A program made the translations under genes and the position numbers. From positions 62,001 through 126,000 of the forward strand of contig JAEYCM010000005.1 in NCBI GenBank assembly GCA_023455425.1: a stretch of DNA of 64,000 bases, read 5' to 3'. The notes beneath the pieces are model-generated. The model saw only the letters and a program-made list of their open reading frames with translations. It was not told where the DNA came from and did no database searches. Within the stretch, counting starts at the first letter, position 1. The number at the start of each line of letters is the position of its first letter. Below, in pieces: positions 8,991-17,316 of the stretch. Origin of the DNA: Bacillota bacterium. Lineage in GTDB: Bacteria; Bacillota; Clostridia; Christensenellales; CAG-138.

Positions 8991-9872
8991 TTATTCCTTG
9001 ACGCCGCCCACGTTTACGCCGGTGGCGAAGTACTTTTGAATGTAAGGATAGATAATGATAATGGGAATGATGGCGCACACCACCATTGCGTAGATCAGGG
9101 AATTGGGCGCGTAGCTTGTGGTGGCGGGCAGTTCCTGGCGCATGATTTCTTCGAGCTGATCCCGGATGTATACCTGCAGCGGCCATTCGTTGCGGTTCCT
9201 GATCATGGTGCGCGCCCAGAAATACCCGTTCCAGCGGCTGATGCCAAAGAAGAGCCCGACCGTCGCGATGGTGGATTTGGACATAGGGATGTATACGCGC
9301 GTCAATAGCTGCATTTCCTTTGCGCCATCGACAATGGCCGCTTCCTCAATTTCCCGCGGGACGTTTTCAAACGCGTTCCGGAGCAGCACCACATTGAAGG
9401 CCGCCATACCCATGGCGATGACCACCAGCCACTTATCGTCCAGAATGCCCATCGCGCCGAATATATTCTGCGTGGCCTTGTAGTTTAAAAATTGGGGCAC
9501 CAGGCCCGCTGAAAACCACATGGTGAATACCAGGAAAAAGTTGAGGCCCCGCCGGAACACCAGCCTGGCTTTGGAAAGCGCGTACGCGCCCAGCACCGAG
9601 ACGCCAAGCGTCCAGATCGTGCCGTAGAACGTGACAAACAGCGTGTTCGCGTAACTGATCCAGAAGCGCTTGGTCAGCAAGATCTCCCGAAACGCGTCAA
9701 ACTGCATTTCCACCGGGAACAGCACGACCTTGCCCATGTAGTACGCATCCCTTCCGCTCAATGACGCCGAGATGGCGTACACAAACGGATAAAGGCAAAA
9801 GAGCGCAAATACGGTCAGAAACGTATAGGAAAGGAGCTTAAATATGATTTCCGTGGTATCAAGCCTCTTCAT
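8991..9872 (-). CDS. Carbohydrate ABC importer permease (LplC/YtcP type)
   Basis: A 293-residue inner-membrane permease with six hydrophobic helices. The EAA cytoplasmic loop (EEAAIVDGAKEMQLLTRVYIPMSKSTIATVGLFF) contains the conserved Gly that contacts the ATPase, and the C-terminus PYIQKYFATGVNVGGVKE is typical of the LplC subgroup. TGAGGAGGA precedes the ATG. It pairs with the LplB-like permease immediately upstream; the binding-protein gene follows after 57 bp. Confidence 0.93.
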   Translation of the reverse strand: MKRLDTTEIIFKLLSYTFLTVFALFCLYPFVYAISASLSGRDAYYMGKVVLFPVEMQFDAFREILLTKRFWISYANTLFVTFYGTIWTLGVSVLGAYALSKARLVFRRGLNFFLVFTMWFSAGLVPQFLNYKATQNIFGAMGILDDKWLVVIAMGMAAFNVVLLRNAFENVPREIEEAAIVDGAKEMQLLTRVYIPMSKSTIATVGLFFGISRWNGYFWARTMIRNRNEWPLQVYIRDQLEEIMRQELPATTSYAPNSLIYAMVVCAIIPIIIIYPYIQKYFATGVNVGGVKE

Positions 9873-9882
9873 ATTTTCCTCC

Positions 9883-10905
9883 TCAATACAGCGACGTATC
9901 GGACGCTTTGCGGCTGATCATGTTCGCGCCCACCACCAGCAGCATGGACGTCACGGCATTGATCAGATCCGCCGCGGAAGCGAGAGACTGGTTGGTCTGC
10001 GCCCCCGCCTGTATGCCTGCGCGCTGAAATACGTAGGTTGAAACCACGTCCGCCGTGCTGTATGTGTAGGAGTTGTACAGCAGCAGCACCTTTTCATAGC
10101 CGATGGTCAAAAGTTCGCCTACGCGCAATATCAGCATGATGGTAATGGTGGAAAGAATGCCGGGCAGCACGACGTACTTGATCTGCTGCATTTTGGACGC
10201 GCCGTCGATGCGCGCCGCCTCATAGCTGGTGGGGGAGATCCCGATGATGGCGGCAAAGAACACAATGGAACTGTAACCCGCGGTCTCCCAAATGCCCGAT
10301 ACCTGGTAAATCGAGCGAAAGTATTGGGGCAGGTAGAGCATACCGGTGTTTGCGGCTTCCTCAGATATCCAGCCGATTTTTACAAACAGCTGCGAAAGTA
10401 CGCCGGGTTCTGAAAACGCGCTTCCCCCGCTTAAGAGCATCTGAACAAGTGTCGTGATGACGACGGTGGAAACAAAGCGCGGCAAGTAGGTTGCAATCTG
10501 CAACAGGCTGCGGGCGGCGTTGGACTTGATTTCGTTGAAGAGGATCGCCAGCAATATGGGGATGGGAAACCCGAACAGCAGGCCGTAAAAGCTCAACAGG
10601 AACGTGTTGCGAAACGCCTGCCAGAAACCGACGGAGTCGGCTCCCGCCACCAAGCTGTAGAAATTTTGAAAGCCTACAAAGTTCCGATCCAGCACGTTTT
10701 TGGTCGCGTCGTCGAGTTTGAACGCGGTAATCAGTTCATAAAGCGGCAGATACCGCCAGAACAGGAACACCAGTATCAGCGGCAGCAGCATCAGGTACAG
10801 CCGCCAATCCTTTTTGACGCGGCGCAATATAAGCTTCCAATAATCGCGCTCCAGTTCATCCTGTATGGTAAGCTTGGTAATTCTTTCGCTCCGGGGTTTA
10901 CGCAT
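9883..10905 (-). CDS. Carbohydrate ABC importer permease (LplB/YteP type)
   Basis: A 340-residue permease. A basic N-terminal extension (MRKPRSERITKLTIQDELERD) precedes the first transmembrane helix (LYLMLLPLILVFLFWRYLPL). The EAA loop SYEAARIDGASKMQQIKYVVLPGI identifies an ABC importer subunit, and the C-terminal ANMISRKASDTSLY is typical of LplB proteins. The start at 10905 is set by AGGAGG at the right distance and overlaps the stop of the preceding gene by 8 bp. It forms a heterodimer with the next gene product. Confidence 0.93.
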   Translation of the reverse strand: MRKPRSERITKLTIQDELERDYWKLILRRVKKDWRLYLMLLPLILVFLFWRYLPLYELITAFKLDDATKNVLDRNFVGFQNFYSLVAGADSVGFWQAFRNTFLLSFYGLLFGFPIPILLAILFNEIKSNAARSLLQIATYLPRFVSTVVITTLVQMLLSGGSAFSEPGVLSQLFVKIGWISEEAANTGMLYLPQYFRSIYQVSGIWETAGYSSIVFFAAIIGISPTSYEAARIDGASKMQQIKYVVLPGILSTITIMLILRVGELLTIGYEKVLLLYNSYTYSTADVVSTYVFQRAGIQAGAQTNQSLASAADLINAVTSMLLVVGANMISRKASDTSLY

Positions 10906-11464
10906 GCTGCCGCCCCTCCTCCTGAATCCTGAGCAAGTACTGCCTCTGGTCCTCAAACAGCCCGTTCTGCCTGCGCGCGACGAGCACGGCCACAATGCCG
11001 ATTACCGTACTGAGCGTGTCTACGGACAAATACCGTATGAGCAGCGGAAGAACGGATATTCCTTCGAGCGCGGATGCGACCGCCGCGCGTCCCATATTCA
11101 TTGCAAGGTACCCGGTGAGCGCAAACAGCACCGTATTGAGGGCGCTTTGCCGCACCGCTTCCTTGCCGATTTTCCGGAACCAAATAAGAGTTGCCGCGAT
11201 ACAGGCGTTGCCCAGCATGTAAATCAAGTAGGTATGCAGTCCTCCGCGGTTGCAGATGCAATAGACAAGGCCGCCGAGTACCGCGTGGAAAAGCCCGTAC
11301 GCGCCCCAACGCATCATGACGATTAATGTTACCGGCAGCACGACAGAAAGCGTAAATACCTCGCCCGGAAAGAAACGAAGCGCCGCGCTGTTGAGAATTT
11401 CCAGCCCGCAGAGGATTGCGCCCAGCATGCTAAGGTCGATGCACATGTACCGCTTGAGACTCAT
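10898..11464 (-). CDS. Membrane protein resembling an ECF-transporter S component
   Basis: A 188-residue very hydrophobic protein with five to six helices. The segment VVLPVTLIVMMRWGAYGLFHAVLGGLVYCI is reminiscent of S components of energy-coupling-factor transporters, which have an Arg-Trp-Gly element before a Gly-rich helix, and the total length fits that group. The ATG at 11464 follows CAGGAGTAA. It is the first gene of the minus-strand pectin ABC operon. An S component in front of a classical ABC importer is unexpected. No ECF T or A component lies nearby, so the assignment is tentative and a structural search is needed to settle it. Confidence 0.6.
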   Translation of the reverse strand: MSLKRYMCIDLSMLGAILCGLEILNSAALRFFPGEVFTLSVVLPVTLIVMMRWGAYGLFHAVLGGLVYCICNRGGLHTYLIYMLGNACIAATLIWFRKIGKEAVRQSALNTVLFALTGYLAMNMGRAAVASALEGISVLPLLIRYLSVDTLSTVIGIVAVLVARRQNGLFEDQRQYLLRIQEEGRQHA

Positions 11465-11539
11465 ACTTTACTCCTGCCTTGACAATCCGGCATTTGCCAT
11501 ACTACACTCACCCTAAGCCACATCCGGAGGTGACCCAAC

Positions 11540-12511
11540 TTGCCCACCATCCGCCTGAACCCTTCTCAATCCATCCAGCAGGCAATCGGCTTCATCGCGC
11601 CCGGTCAACCGGCGGAACTGATCCTGGGCCCCGGCGTTTACCGTGAAAAGCTGCGCATCGACAAGCCCGGCCTTACGCTTTGCGGGGAGGGAAATTCCCC
11701 GCGGGACGTCGTGATAACAAACGACGATTACGCGAACAAACGCCATCCCACCGACGGGAAAGAATACAATACGTTCCGTACCTATACCGTCAACATCCTT
11801 GCGCCCCATGTGACGCTCCGGGGATTGACGGTGGAAAACGCCGCGGGCGATCCTGTCCACAAAGGACAAAGCGTTGCATTGAGCGTCTATGGCGATAACG
11901 CTTTCATTGAGAACTGCGTGCTTTCTTCCACGCAGGATACGCTGTTTTGCGGCCCTCTGCCCGATGACCTGATCGTACGATACGACGGGTTCCTCCCCGA
12001 TGAGGAACGCTGCCACGAAGGGGAAATGCTCCAGTTGTTCTACAAATGCACGATCGAGGGAAGCGTGGATTTTATATTCGGATGCGCGAACGCATGGTTC
12101 TATGGGTGTGATATCGTTTCTGTAAACGATACGCGGGAGTTTGGATTTGTTGCGGCGCCCGCTCATTCGCTCAAACAGCGCGCGGGCTTTCAATTTGTGG
12201 ACTGCGGCTTTCGCCACACGGGCTGTAAGGATGCAAGCGTCTTTCTTGCGCGTCCCTGGCGGGACTTTGGCAAGGCTGCCTTTGTGGACTGCGCGCTCGA
12301 TGCGCACATCCGGCCCGAAGGATTTGATCCGTGGAATGATACCCGAAGGGACAGCACCGCCCGGTTTTCCATTGGCGGGTCCACGCATCTGCCCAAAGCC
12401 GTTTCATGGTCCCAAAAGCTTTCGGATGCGGACGCGCAGACCTTGCGCAACGATTGTGCGCGCTATTTTTCTTCCCACAACGTTTGCGCCGTTTTTCCGT
12501 CGAACAGGTAA
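11540..12511 (+). CDS. Pectinesterase (CE8), cytoplasmic
   Basis: A 323-residue right-handed beta-helix esterase that removes methyl groups from galacturonic acid residues of pectin. The CE8 motifs are present: GQSVAL, STQDTLF with the acid/base Asp, GSVDFIFG with the nucleophile Asp, and FLARPWR with the substrate Arg. The start is a TTG at 11540 after CCGGAGGTGA. No signal peptide is seen, so the substrate would be imported methylated oligomers. It is transcribed divergently from the ABC operon. Its last 49 bp overlap, tail to tail, the end of the ATPase gene on the other strand. Confidence 0.94.
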   Translation: MPTIRLNPSQSIQQAIGFIAPGQPAELILGPGVYREKLRIDKPGLTLCGEGNSPRDVVITNDDYANKRHPTDGKEYNTFRTYTVNILAPHVTLRGLTVENAAGDPVHKGQSVALSVYGDNAFIENCVLSSTQDTLFCGPLPDDLIVRYDGFLPDEERCHEGEMLQLFYKCTIEGSVDFIFGCANAWFYGCDIVSVNDTREFGFVAAPAHSLKQRAGFQFVDCGFRHTGCKDASVFLARPWRDFGKAAFVDCALDAHIRPEGFDPWNDTRRDSTARFSIGGSTHLPKAVSWSQKLSDADAQTLRNDCARYFSSHNVCAVFPSNR

Positions 12512-13569
12512 AGGCTTTCATAGGGGACGTAGAAACGGCAGACGTCGCCGGGCCTGGGTTCGTCATAAGGGGAAACCTTCATGATGAGCTTTTGCTCCCC
12601 GATGCCGGTGTAGACGTTCACGTTGTCCCCCAACAATTCCGTAAGGGTCACCGTCGTTTCCATGGTGATGCCGTTTGCCGCGTTCATTCCCGTCTTTAAA
12701 AGCGATACCGCCTCCGGCCGGAAGCCGACAATCAGCTTTTTGCCTTCATAGGCGCGGCAGATGCGTGGGAATGCCCGGCAAAGGTCAAACGATACATCGG
12801 TTCCCGTGCAGTCCAGCAACCCACTTGTTGTGTCGCATTCTATAAAATTCATGGGCGGTTCCCCGATGAAACCTGCCACAAATTGGTTGGCCGGGCGAAA
12901 ATACAGTTCATGCGGGGTCCCGATCTGCTGGATGTAACCGCCCTTCATCACCACGATTTTATCCGCCATCGTCATGGCTTCAGTCTGGTCATGCGTGACG
13001 TATATGGTGGTCGCGCCCACCCGGCGGTGGATGTGGATGAGTTCCGAGCGCATGGTCACGCGCTGCTTGGCATCCAGGTTAGAAAGCGGCTCATCCATCA
13101 AAAACACTTCCACATGGCGGATGATGGCGCGGCCCACCGCCACGCGCTGCCGTTGCCCGCCCGAAAGCTCCCGCGGCTTTCTCTCCAGATATTCGCTCAG
13201 CCCCAATATTTTTGCGGTGCGCCGAACGCGCGCCTCGATAATATCCTCGTTGATTCCCTTGAGCGTTAAGCCGAACGCCATATTTTCATACACGGTCATA
13301 TGCGGATAGAGCGCGTAGGATTGGAATACCATGGCGATGCCGCGCTCGCGCGGGCCTTTGCTGTTGGCAGGCTCGCCGTTCATATAAAGCGTGCCGTCCG
13401 TAATATCCTCCAAGCCCGCGATCATACGGAGCGTGGTGGACTTGCCGCAGCCGGAGGGGCCTACAAACACCACAAACTCGCCCTTCTCGATGTCCATGCA
13501 AAAATCATGCACGGCGTGAAAGCCGTTGTCGTATATTTTGTTGATGTTCTCAAGCTTCAAGTGCGCCAT
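12463..13569 (-). CDS. Second carbohydrate ABC ATP-binding protein (MsmX/UgpC type)
   Basis: A 368-residue ATPase with Walker A (GPSGCGKST), Q-loop (VFQSYALYPHM), signature LSGGQRQRVAVGRAI, Walker B (VFLMDEPLSNLDAKQR), H-loop (YVTHDQTEAM) and a TOBE C-terminus (VGFRPEAV). It is close to the ATPase at 4612-5679. MsmX-type ATPases often serve several importers that lack their own. No permease genes are adjacent here, so this copy may energise importers elsewhere, or be interchangeable with the first. It lies immediately downstream of kduI on the same strand, and its 3' end overlaps the convergent pectinesterase gene by 49 bp. Confidence 0.92.
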   Translation of the reverse strand: MAHLKLENINKIYDNGFHAVHDFCMDIEKGEFVVFVGPSGCGKSTTLRMIAGLEDITDGTLYMNGEPANSKGPRERGIAMVFQSYALYPHMTVYENMAFGLTLKGINEDIIEARVRRTAKILGLSEYLERKPRELSGGQRQRVAVGRAIIRHVEVFLMDEPLSNLDAKQRVTMRSELIHIHRRVGATTIYVTHDQTEAMTMADKIVVMKGGYIQQIGTPHELYFRPANQFVAGFIGEPPMNFIECDTTSGLLDCTGTDVSFDLCRAFPRICRAYEGKKLIVGFRPEAVSLLKTGMNAANGITMETTVTLTELLGDNVNVYTGIGEQKLIMKVSPYDEPRPGDVCRFYVPYESLYLFDGKTAQTLWEEK

Positions 13570-13608
13570 CTAATCGCCCTTCCGCATGTTGCTTTGCCCC
13601 GCTCTTAT

Positions 13609-14445
13609 TTAGAAAAGCTCCTCCATGGGGATATGGTCCATATCGGTAAACGTCTTATTTTCCCCGCACATGCCCCAGATGAACGTATAGTTGCTTGTGC
13701 CCACGCCCGCGTGCAGCGACCAGCTGGGGGAAAGCACCGCCTGCTCGTTGCGCATGACGATATGCCTGGTCTCCTCTTTGGTGCCCATCATGTGGAATAC
13801 GATGTTATCGTCTTCCAAGTCAAAATACAGGTAGACTTCCATACGCCGCTCGTGCGTATGGCAGGGCATGGTGTTCCATACGCTGCCGGGTTCCAATACC
13901 GTCATACCCATGACAAGCTGGCAGGAATCGCACACTTCCGGGTGTACATACTGGTAAATAACGCGCTTGTTGACGTTGATTCCCTCGCCCATGGGCACGG
14001 CGTTCGCGTCTTTCTGCTCAATAATAACGGTTTGATATTGCTTGTGCGCCGGGCAGGAATTGATATAGAATTTCGCGGGGTGCTCCGCGTTCAGGGAATG
14101 GAATTCCACCGTCTTGGTGCCCATGCCGATATAAAGCCCACCGCGGCTGCCGATGCGGTACGTTTGCCCGTCCAATATGATTTCGCCTTCGCCGCCGATG
14201 TTGATAACCCCCATCTCGCGCCGCTCTAAAAAATACGCGCTGCCGAGTTCTTTGGAGGTCTCCAAAGCAAGCGCCTTGTGTACCGGCATAACGCCGCCCG
14301 CAATGATCCGATCCTGGTGGGAATAGGTAAGCACGATTTCATCCGCTTCAAATATGGAGGAAATCAGGTAATGTTCACGCAGCAAAGCGGTATCGTACCT
14401 GCGCGAATCCGACGGATGGTTGCTGTAGCGGATGTCGAACTTCAT
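13609..14445 (-). CDS. kduI: 5-dehydro-4-deoxy-D-glucuronate isomerase
   Basis: A 278-residue cupin enzyme that isomerises 5-keto-4-deoxyuronate (DKI) to 3-deoxy-D-glycero-2,5-hexodiulosonate (DKII), in the pathway for unsaturated galacturonate released by GH105 enzymes. The N-terminus (MKFDIRYSNHPSD) and the zinc-site region PCHTHERRMEVYLYF with its His-x-His and Glu are diagnostic, and the length equals E. coli KduI (278). The start at 14445 is preferred to 14466 because the shorter form begins exactly as the family does and does not overlap the upstream gene. It should act before KduD (15626-16384). Confidence 0.96.
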   Translation of the reverse strand: MKFDIRYSNHPSDSRRYDTALLREHYLISSIFEADEIVLTYSHQDRIIAGGVMPVHKALALETSKELGSAYFLERREMGVINIGGEGEIILDGQTYRIGSRGGLYIGMGTKTVEFHSLNAEHPAKFYINSCPAHKQYQTVIIEQKDANAVPMGEGINVNKRVIYQYVHPEVCDSCQLVMGMTVLEPGSVWNTMPCHTHERRMEVYLYFDLEDDNIVFHMMGTKEETRHIVMRNEQAVLSPSWSLHAGVGTSNYTFIWGMCGENKTFTDMDHIPMEELF

Positions 14446-14447
14446 AG

Positions 14448-15290
14448 TTATACTGCACCTTCCCATTTTTCGTTGATAAAACGTACGCTATCGGGGATAT
14501 CCGCCCCCGTTGTGCCCTCGAGTATAAGTACCGCATTCGGGTTATGGCGTTTGATTGCGCAACAAATCGCGTAAAAATCCAGTTCACCTTTTCCAACCGC
14601 GCATTGTACCGGCCCGTCTTGTGTAAATCTGCAATCCTTGATGTGAAAGCAGCAGATCCTGTCCCGAAAGGTCTCTATTCCGTCGTGCAGGATGGCAAGG
14701 TACTCCTGCGCGTTGGACGCATCTAAAAAATTGTAAAGATCAAATATCACGCGGAGATTTTCGTTTGCGATTTCGTCCATCGCCCTTTTGAGGGTCCTAA
14801 TGTTGTAGCACACATGGCCGCTTGCACCCTCGATGCCCACGCCGACGCCCAAACGAGCTGCCTCATTGCAGAGATCCCGGAATGTTCCCACTACCGTTTG
14901 CAGCGCTTCTTCCGTACGGTTCTTCGGGTGGTAGGTCCATTTGTCGTCGTTGTAGGAACCTGTTTCGGAGCCTACGATGCCGCATTGGAGCGCCCTTGCA
15001 TGCCGGATATAGTCTTTAAACACCGCTGCGCCGTTTTGGCGCTTTTGTATATTGCTGTGTACGGGATTAAAATACGCGCCGATGAGCTCCACCCGTTTGC
15101 CTGCCGTATCAAGAGCTCTGCCGATCTGTACGGCGCGCTCATACGCCATGCCGCCCGGCGCATAGGGAATATCCGCAAACGCTTTGTAGCAGACAAGCTG
15201 CACGCCGCTTATTCCATATGCGTTGAGCCGCTCGATAAGATCCGTTTCGCCCTTTACGCCCAAATCGTGCGCGCGTATTGACAGATTCAT
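14448..15290 (-). CDS. Sugar phosphate isomerase/epimerase-like TIM-barrel protein
   Basis: A 280-residue protein of the AP-endonuclease-2/xylose-isomerase-like TIM-barrel group. It contains metal-site segments typical of such epimerases (GIVGSETGSYND, GVGIEGASGH, VIFDLYNFLD, CCFHIKDCRF, LILEGTTG). The reaction is not known. Position directly before kduI suggests a role with uronate or deoxy-ketouronate intermediates. The start at 15290 (MNLSIRAHDLGVKG) is chosen because the family begins with a beta strand of this kind and the longer frame adds an unrelated stretch. The ribosome site is weak. A promoter region with repeated operator-like boxes lies upstream. Confidence 0.82.
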   Translation of the reverse strand: MNLSIRAHDLGVKGETDLIERLNAYGISGVQLVCYKAFADIPYAPGGMAYERAVQIGRALDTAGKRVELIGAYFNPVHSNIQKRQNGAAVFKDYIRHARALQCGIVGSETGSYNDDKWTYHPKNRTEEALQTVVGTFRDLCNEAARLGVGVGIEGASGHVCYNIRTLKRAMDEIANENLRVIFDLYNFLDASNAQEYLAILHDGIETFRDRICCFHIKDCRFTQDGPVQCAVGKGELDFYAICCAIKRHNPNAVLILEGTTGADIPDSVRFINEKWEGAV

Positions 15291-15314
15291 TAAAAATACC
15301 CGTTGCCGCAAAAA

Positions 15315-15375
15315 TTTCAAATGGAAATCAAAGAGAATGTTTGTACCGGTAAAGCATTTCAAGATGGAATTCAAA
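15315..15375. promoter_or_regulatory. Two operator-like direct repeats upstream of the isomerase-kduI unit
   Basis: The boxes TTTCAAATGGAAATCAAA (15315-15332) and TTTCAAGATGGAATTCAAA (15357-15375) are nearly identical and start 42 bp apart, about four helical turns. They lie 25-85 bp upstream of the ATG at 15290. Each box is loosely palindromic (TTTCAA...). The regulator is unknown. The rest of the 335-bp gap (15291-15625) holds the kduD terminator and otherwise nothing I recognise. Confidence 0.45.
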
Positions 15376-15548
15376 CATGTACGATTGCTGTGTTCGCTTG
15401 GACTGTCTGATGTTATTATATTTCGAATATCCTGTAAAATCCATTCAAAAAATGACTTTCCTTATGGACGATTCGGATATGCGTCACAACAAATACGGAT
15501 AATCCGGATATTTACAGCGCGAAAAGCCAAGTCTAAAACCTTTTTTCA

Positions 15549-15590
15549 AGAAAAAACAATCACAGAAAAAGCGGCCCGGTTCGGCCGCTT
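15549..15590 (-). terminator. Intrinsic terminator after kduD
   Basis: An 8-bp stem AAGCGGCC/GGCCGCTT (15569-15576 and 15583-15590) with a 6-nt loop, followed on the minus strand by TTTCTG and further T-runs. It lies 36 bp after the kduD stop. Confidence 0.8.
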
Positions 15591-15625
15591 GAATAAGAGG
15601 AAATTTCATTCCCTTTTGCAGCGGA

Positions 15626-16384
15626 CTATCTTCCCAGCCAGCCGCCGTCCACCGCAAGCGTAAAGCCGTTGACATAATCGGAAGCGGCGGAAGCCAAGAA
15701 TACGCCCGCCCCCATAATATCCTCCGGCGTTCCCCAGCGTCCCGCGGGGATGCGCTCCAAAATGGCCGCGCTCCGGTCTTTATCGGCGCGCAGCTGCCGC
15801 GTGTTGTTGGTGGCCATATAGCCGGGCGCTATGGCGTTGACGTTGATGCTGTACCCGGCCCATTCGTTTGCAAGCGACATCGTAAGACCCTTTATGGCGC
15901 TTTTCGAGGAAGTGTAGCTCGGAACGCGAATACCGCCCTGATAGGAAAGCATGCTGGCGACATTGATGATTTTCCCGCCGGTCCCCTGCGCAATGAAACG
16001 TTTTGCAACCGCCTGGGAAAAGAAAAACACGGTCTTCAGGTTCAGGTTCAGAACGTCGTCCCAATCCTGCTCGGTGAATGCGACCGCGTCCTCACGGCGG
16101 ATGATGCCCGCGTTGTTGATGAGGATATCCACTTTTCCATAGCGTTCCACCGTCGCGTCAAGGATGCGCCCGATCGGTTCAGTAGAGCCTAAATCCGCCG
16201 TCACGTAATGAAATTGTTCAGGCCCGATCTTTTCGAGCGTTTCATCGCTGTCCGAGCGACTTACGCCCATCACGTTTGCCCCGGCCTCCGCCATCGCCAC
16301 GCAAAAGCCCTGTCCAAGCCCCGTATTGCTGCCGGTGACGATTGCCACCTTGCCTGCTAAGCTGAACCGTTCCAGTATCATCAT
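15626..16384 (-). CDS. kduD: 2-dehydro-3-deoxy-D-gluconate 5-dehydrogenase (SDR)
   Basis: A 252-residue short-chain dehydrogenase that reduces DKII to 2-keto-3-deoxygluconate (KDG), the step after KduI. It has the NAD(P) motif TGSNTGLGQG, the NNAG element (LINNAGI), the catalytic Ser, and YTSSK (Tyr-x-x-x-Lys). The segment NVNAIAPGYMATNNT and the terminal FTLAVDGGWLGR are typical of KduD. Two adjacent ATGs (16384, 16381) follow AAAGGGA; the longer open frame upstream is not expected to be translated. A promoter with two direct repeats lies upstream, so the gene appears to be under the AraC regulator encoded just before it. Confidence 0.94.
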   Translation of the reverse strand: MMILERFSLAGKVAIVTGSNTGLGQGFCVAMAEAGANVMGVSRSDSDETLEKIGPEQFHYVTADLGSTEPIGRILDATVERYGKVDILINNAGIIRREDAVAFTEQDWDDVLNLNLKTVFFFSQAVAKRFIAQGTGGKIINVASMLSYQGGIRVPSYTSSKSAIKGLTMSLANEWAGYSINVNAIAPGYMATNNTRQLRADKDRSAAILERIPAGRWGTPEDIMGAGVFLASAASDYVNGFTLAVDGGWLGR

Positions 16385-16451
16385 ATTGTCCCTTTCATCT
16401 ATGTCGCTGCGGCAGAAGAAGGATAGATGTGGCTGCGACGCTGTTTTTTTC

Positions 16452-16511
16452 ATTATATCCGTTACAGAAATGCCTGTACTAGCACAAAACGTACAATACA
16501 TGCACAAAACG
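16452..16511 (-). promoter_or_regulatory. kduD promoter with tandem AraC-type boxes
   Basis: On the minus strand there is a TATAAT -10 (16452-16457) without a good -35. Just upstream sit two perfect direct repeats of GCACAAAACG (plus-strand sense) at 16482-16491 and 16502-16511, spaced exactly 20 bp. Direct repeats about two helical turns apart, next to a weak -35, are the usual arrangement for AraC-family activators. The AraC gene ends 41 bp further upstream. Confidence 0.65.
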
Positions 16512-16551
16512 GATATGGAATATGTCCGAAAGGGATGAATAGGGGCAAAAA

Positions 16552-17298
16552 TTATTTGCACTTTGCGCCGATAAACGCGCTGGGGGAGTAGTTGAAGTGT
16601 TTTTTGAACACGCGGGAAAAGTAGAGCGGCTCATCAAAGCCGCACATATCCGCGATCTCCGCGATGCTGTACTCGTTGGCGCGCATGGATTTTAACAGCA
16701 TCTCCGCCTTTTTCATGCGCATGCCGGTCAAATACCCCTGCGGGGTGACGTTCATTTCTTTCTTAAACAGCTTGCGCAAATAATCGTAGTTGAAGGGAAG
16801 CGTCCTGATGAAGTCGTCGAGCCGGTAGGCGGAATCGGAATAGTTTCTCAGGATATCGTTCCGTATCAGTTCCACGGTATCCGAAAACGAGGTCTGGCTC
16901 TGGAACAGTATGATATAGCTGACAATGAGCTCCCCCATGGCGGAGAGTATCATCTCTTTTTTATTGATGTCGGAGTTGAAGTAAAAGTGCGTTTCGGAAA
17001 AGAAGGTCAAAATATGGTTTTCCGCATCGTCCCCTATTTTGACCGCGCTGCGGTAAGGAAACGTCGCGTCGGTTACATGCAAATAGATGTTGGTGAAGCC
17101 TTCCTTGCTGTTGTTGGAATGGCGCACATGCGGCGGAATGGCGACCACTTCGCCCGTCTCATACGCCATGACCGCGCCGTTTTCAAATTCCACCTGTCCC
17201 ATGCCGCTGGTGCAATAGATCAGTTCCCAAGCCGTGTGGAAATGCGTCTGTACCGAATACGTCCTCAAATGCCGCCCTGCAAAAGCAATCGTATTCAT
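16552..17298 (-). CDS. AraC family transcriptional regulator
   Basis: A 248-residue regulator. The N-terminal cupin sensor (to ~residue 100) contains FHTAWELIYCTSGMGQVEFENG and a metal/sugar pocket-like VVAIPPHVRHSN. The C-terminal 100 residues hold two HTH motifs, with IAEIADMCGFDEPLYFSRVFKKHFNYSPSAF the classic AraC signature. It probably senses a uronate or deoxy-uronate and activates kduD, given the tandem repeats between them. The ATG at 17298 follows GGGGGAG. It lies between the esterase and kduD on the same strand. Confidence 0.93.
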   Translation of the reverse strand: MNTIAFAGRHLRTYSVQTHFHTAWELIYCTSGMGQVEFENGAVMAYETGEVVAIPPHVRHSNNSKEGFTNIYLHVTDATFPYRSAVKIGDDAENHILTFFSETHFYFNSDINKKEMILSAMGELIVSYIILFQSQTSFSDTVELIRNDILRNYSDSAYRLDDFIRTLPFNYDYLRKLFKKEMNVTPQGYLTGMRMKKAEMLLKSMRANEYSIAEIADMCGFDEPLYFSRVFKKHFNYSPSAFIGAKCK

Positions 17299-17316
17299 TG
17301 CGCGCTCCCCCTTCTG

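Noticed and set aside
11513..12388. A 291-codon minus-strand frame over the pectinesterase gene
   Set aside because: The plus strand holds a full CE8 enzyme; this frame is its shadow.
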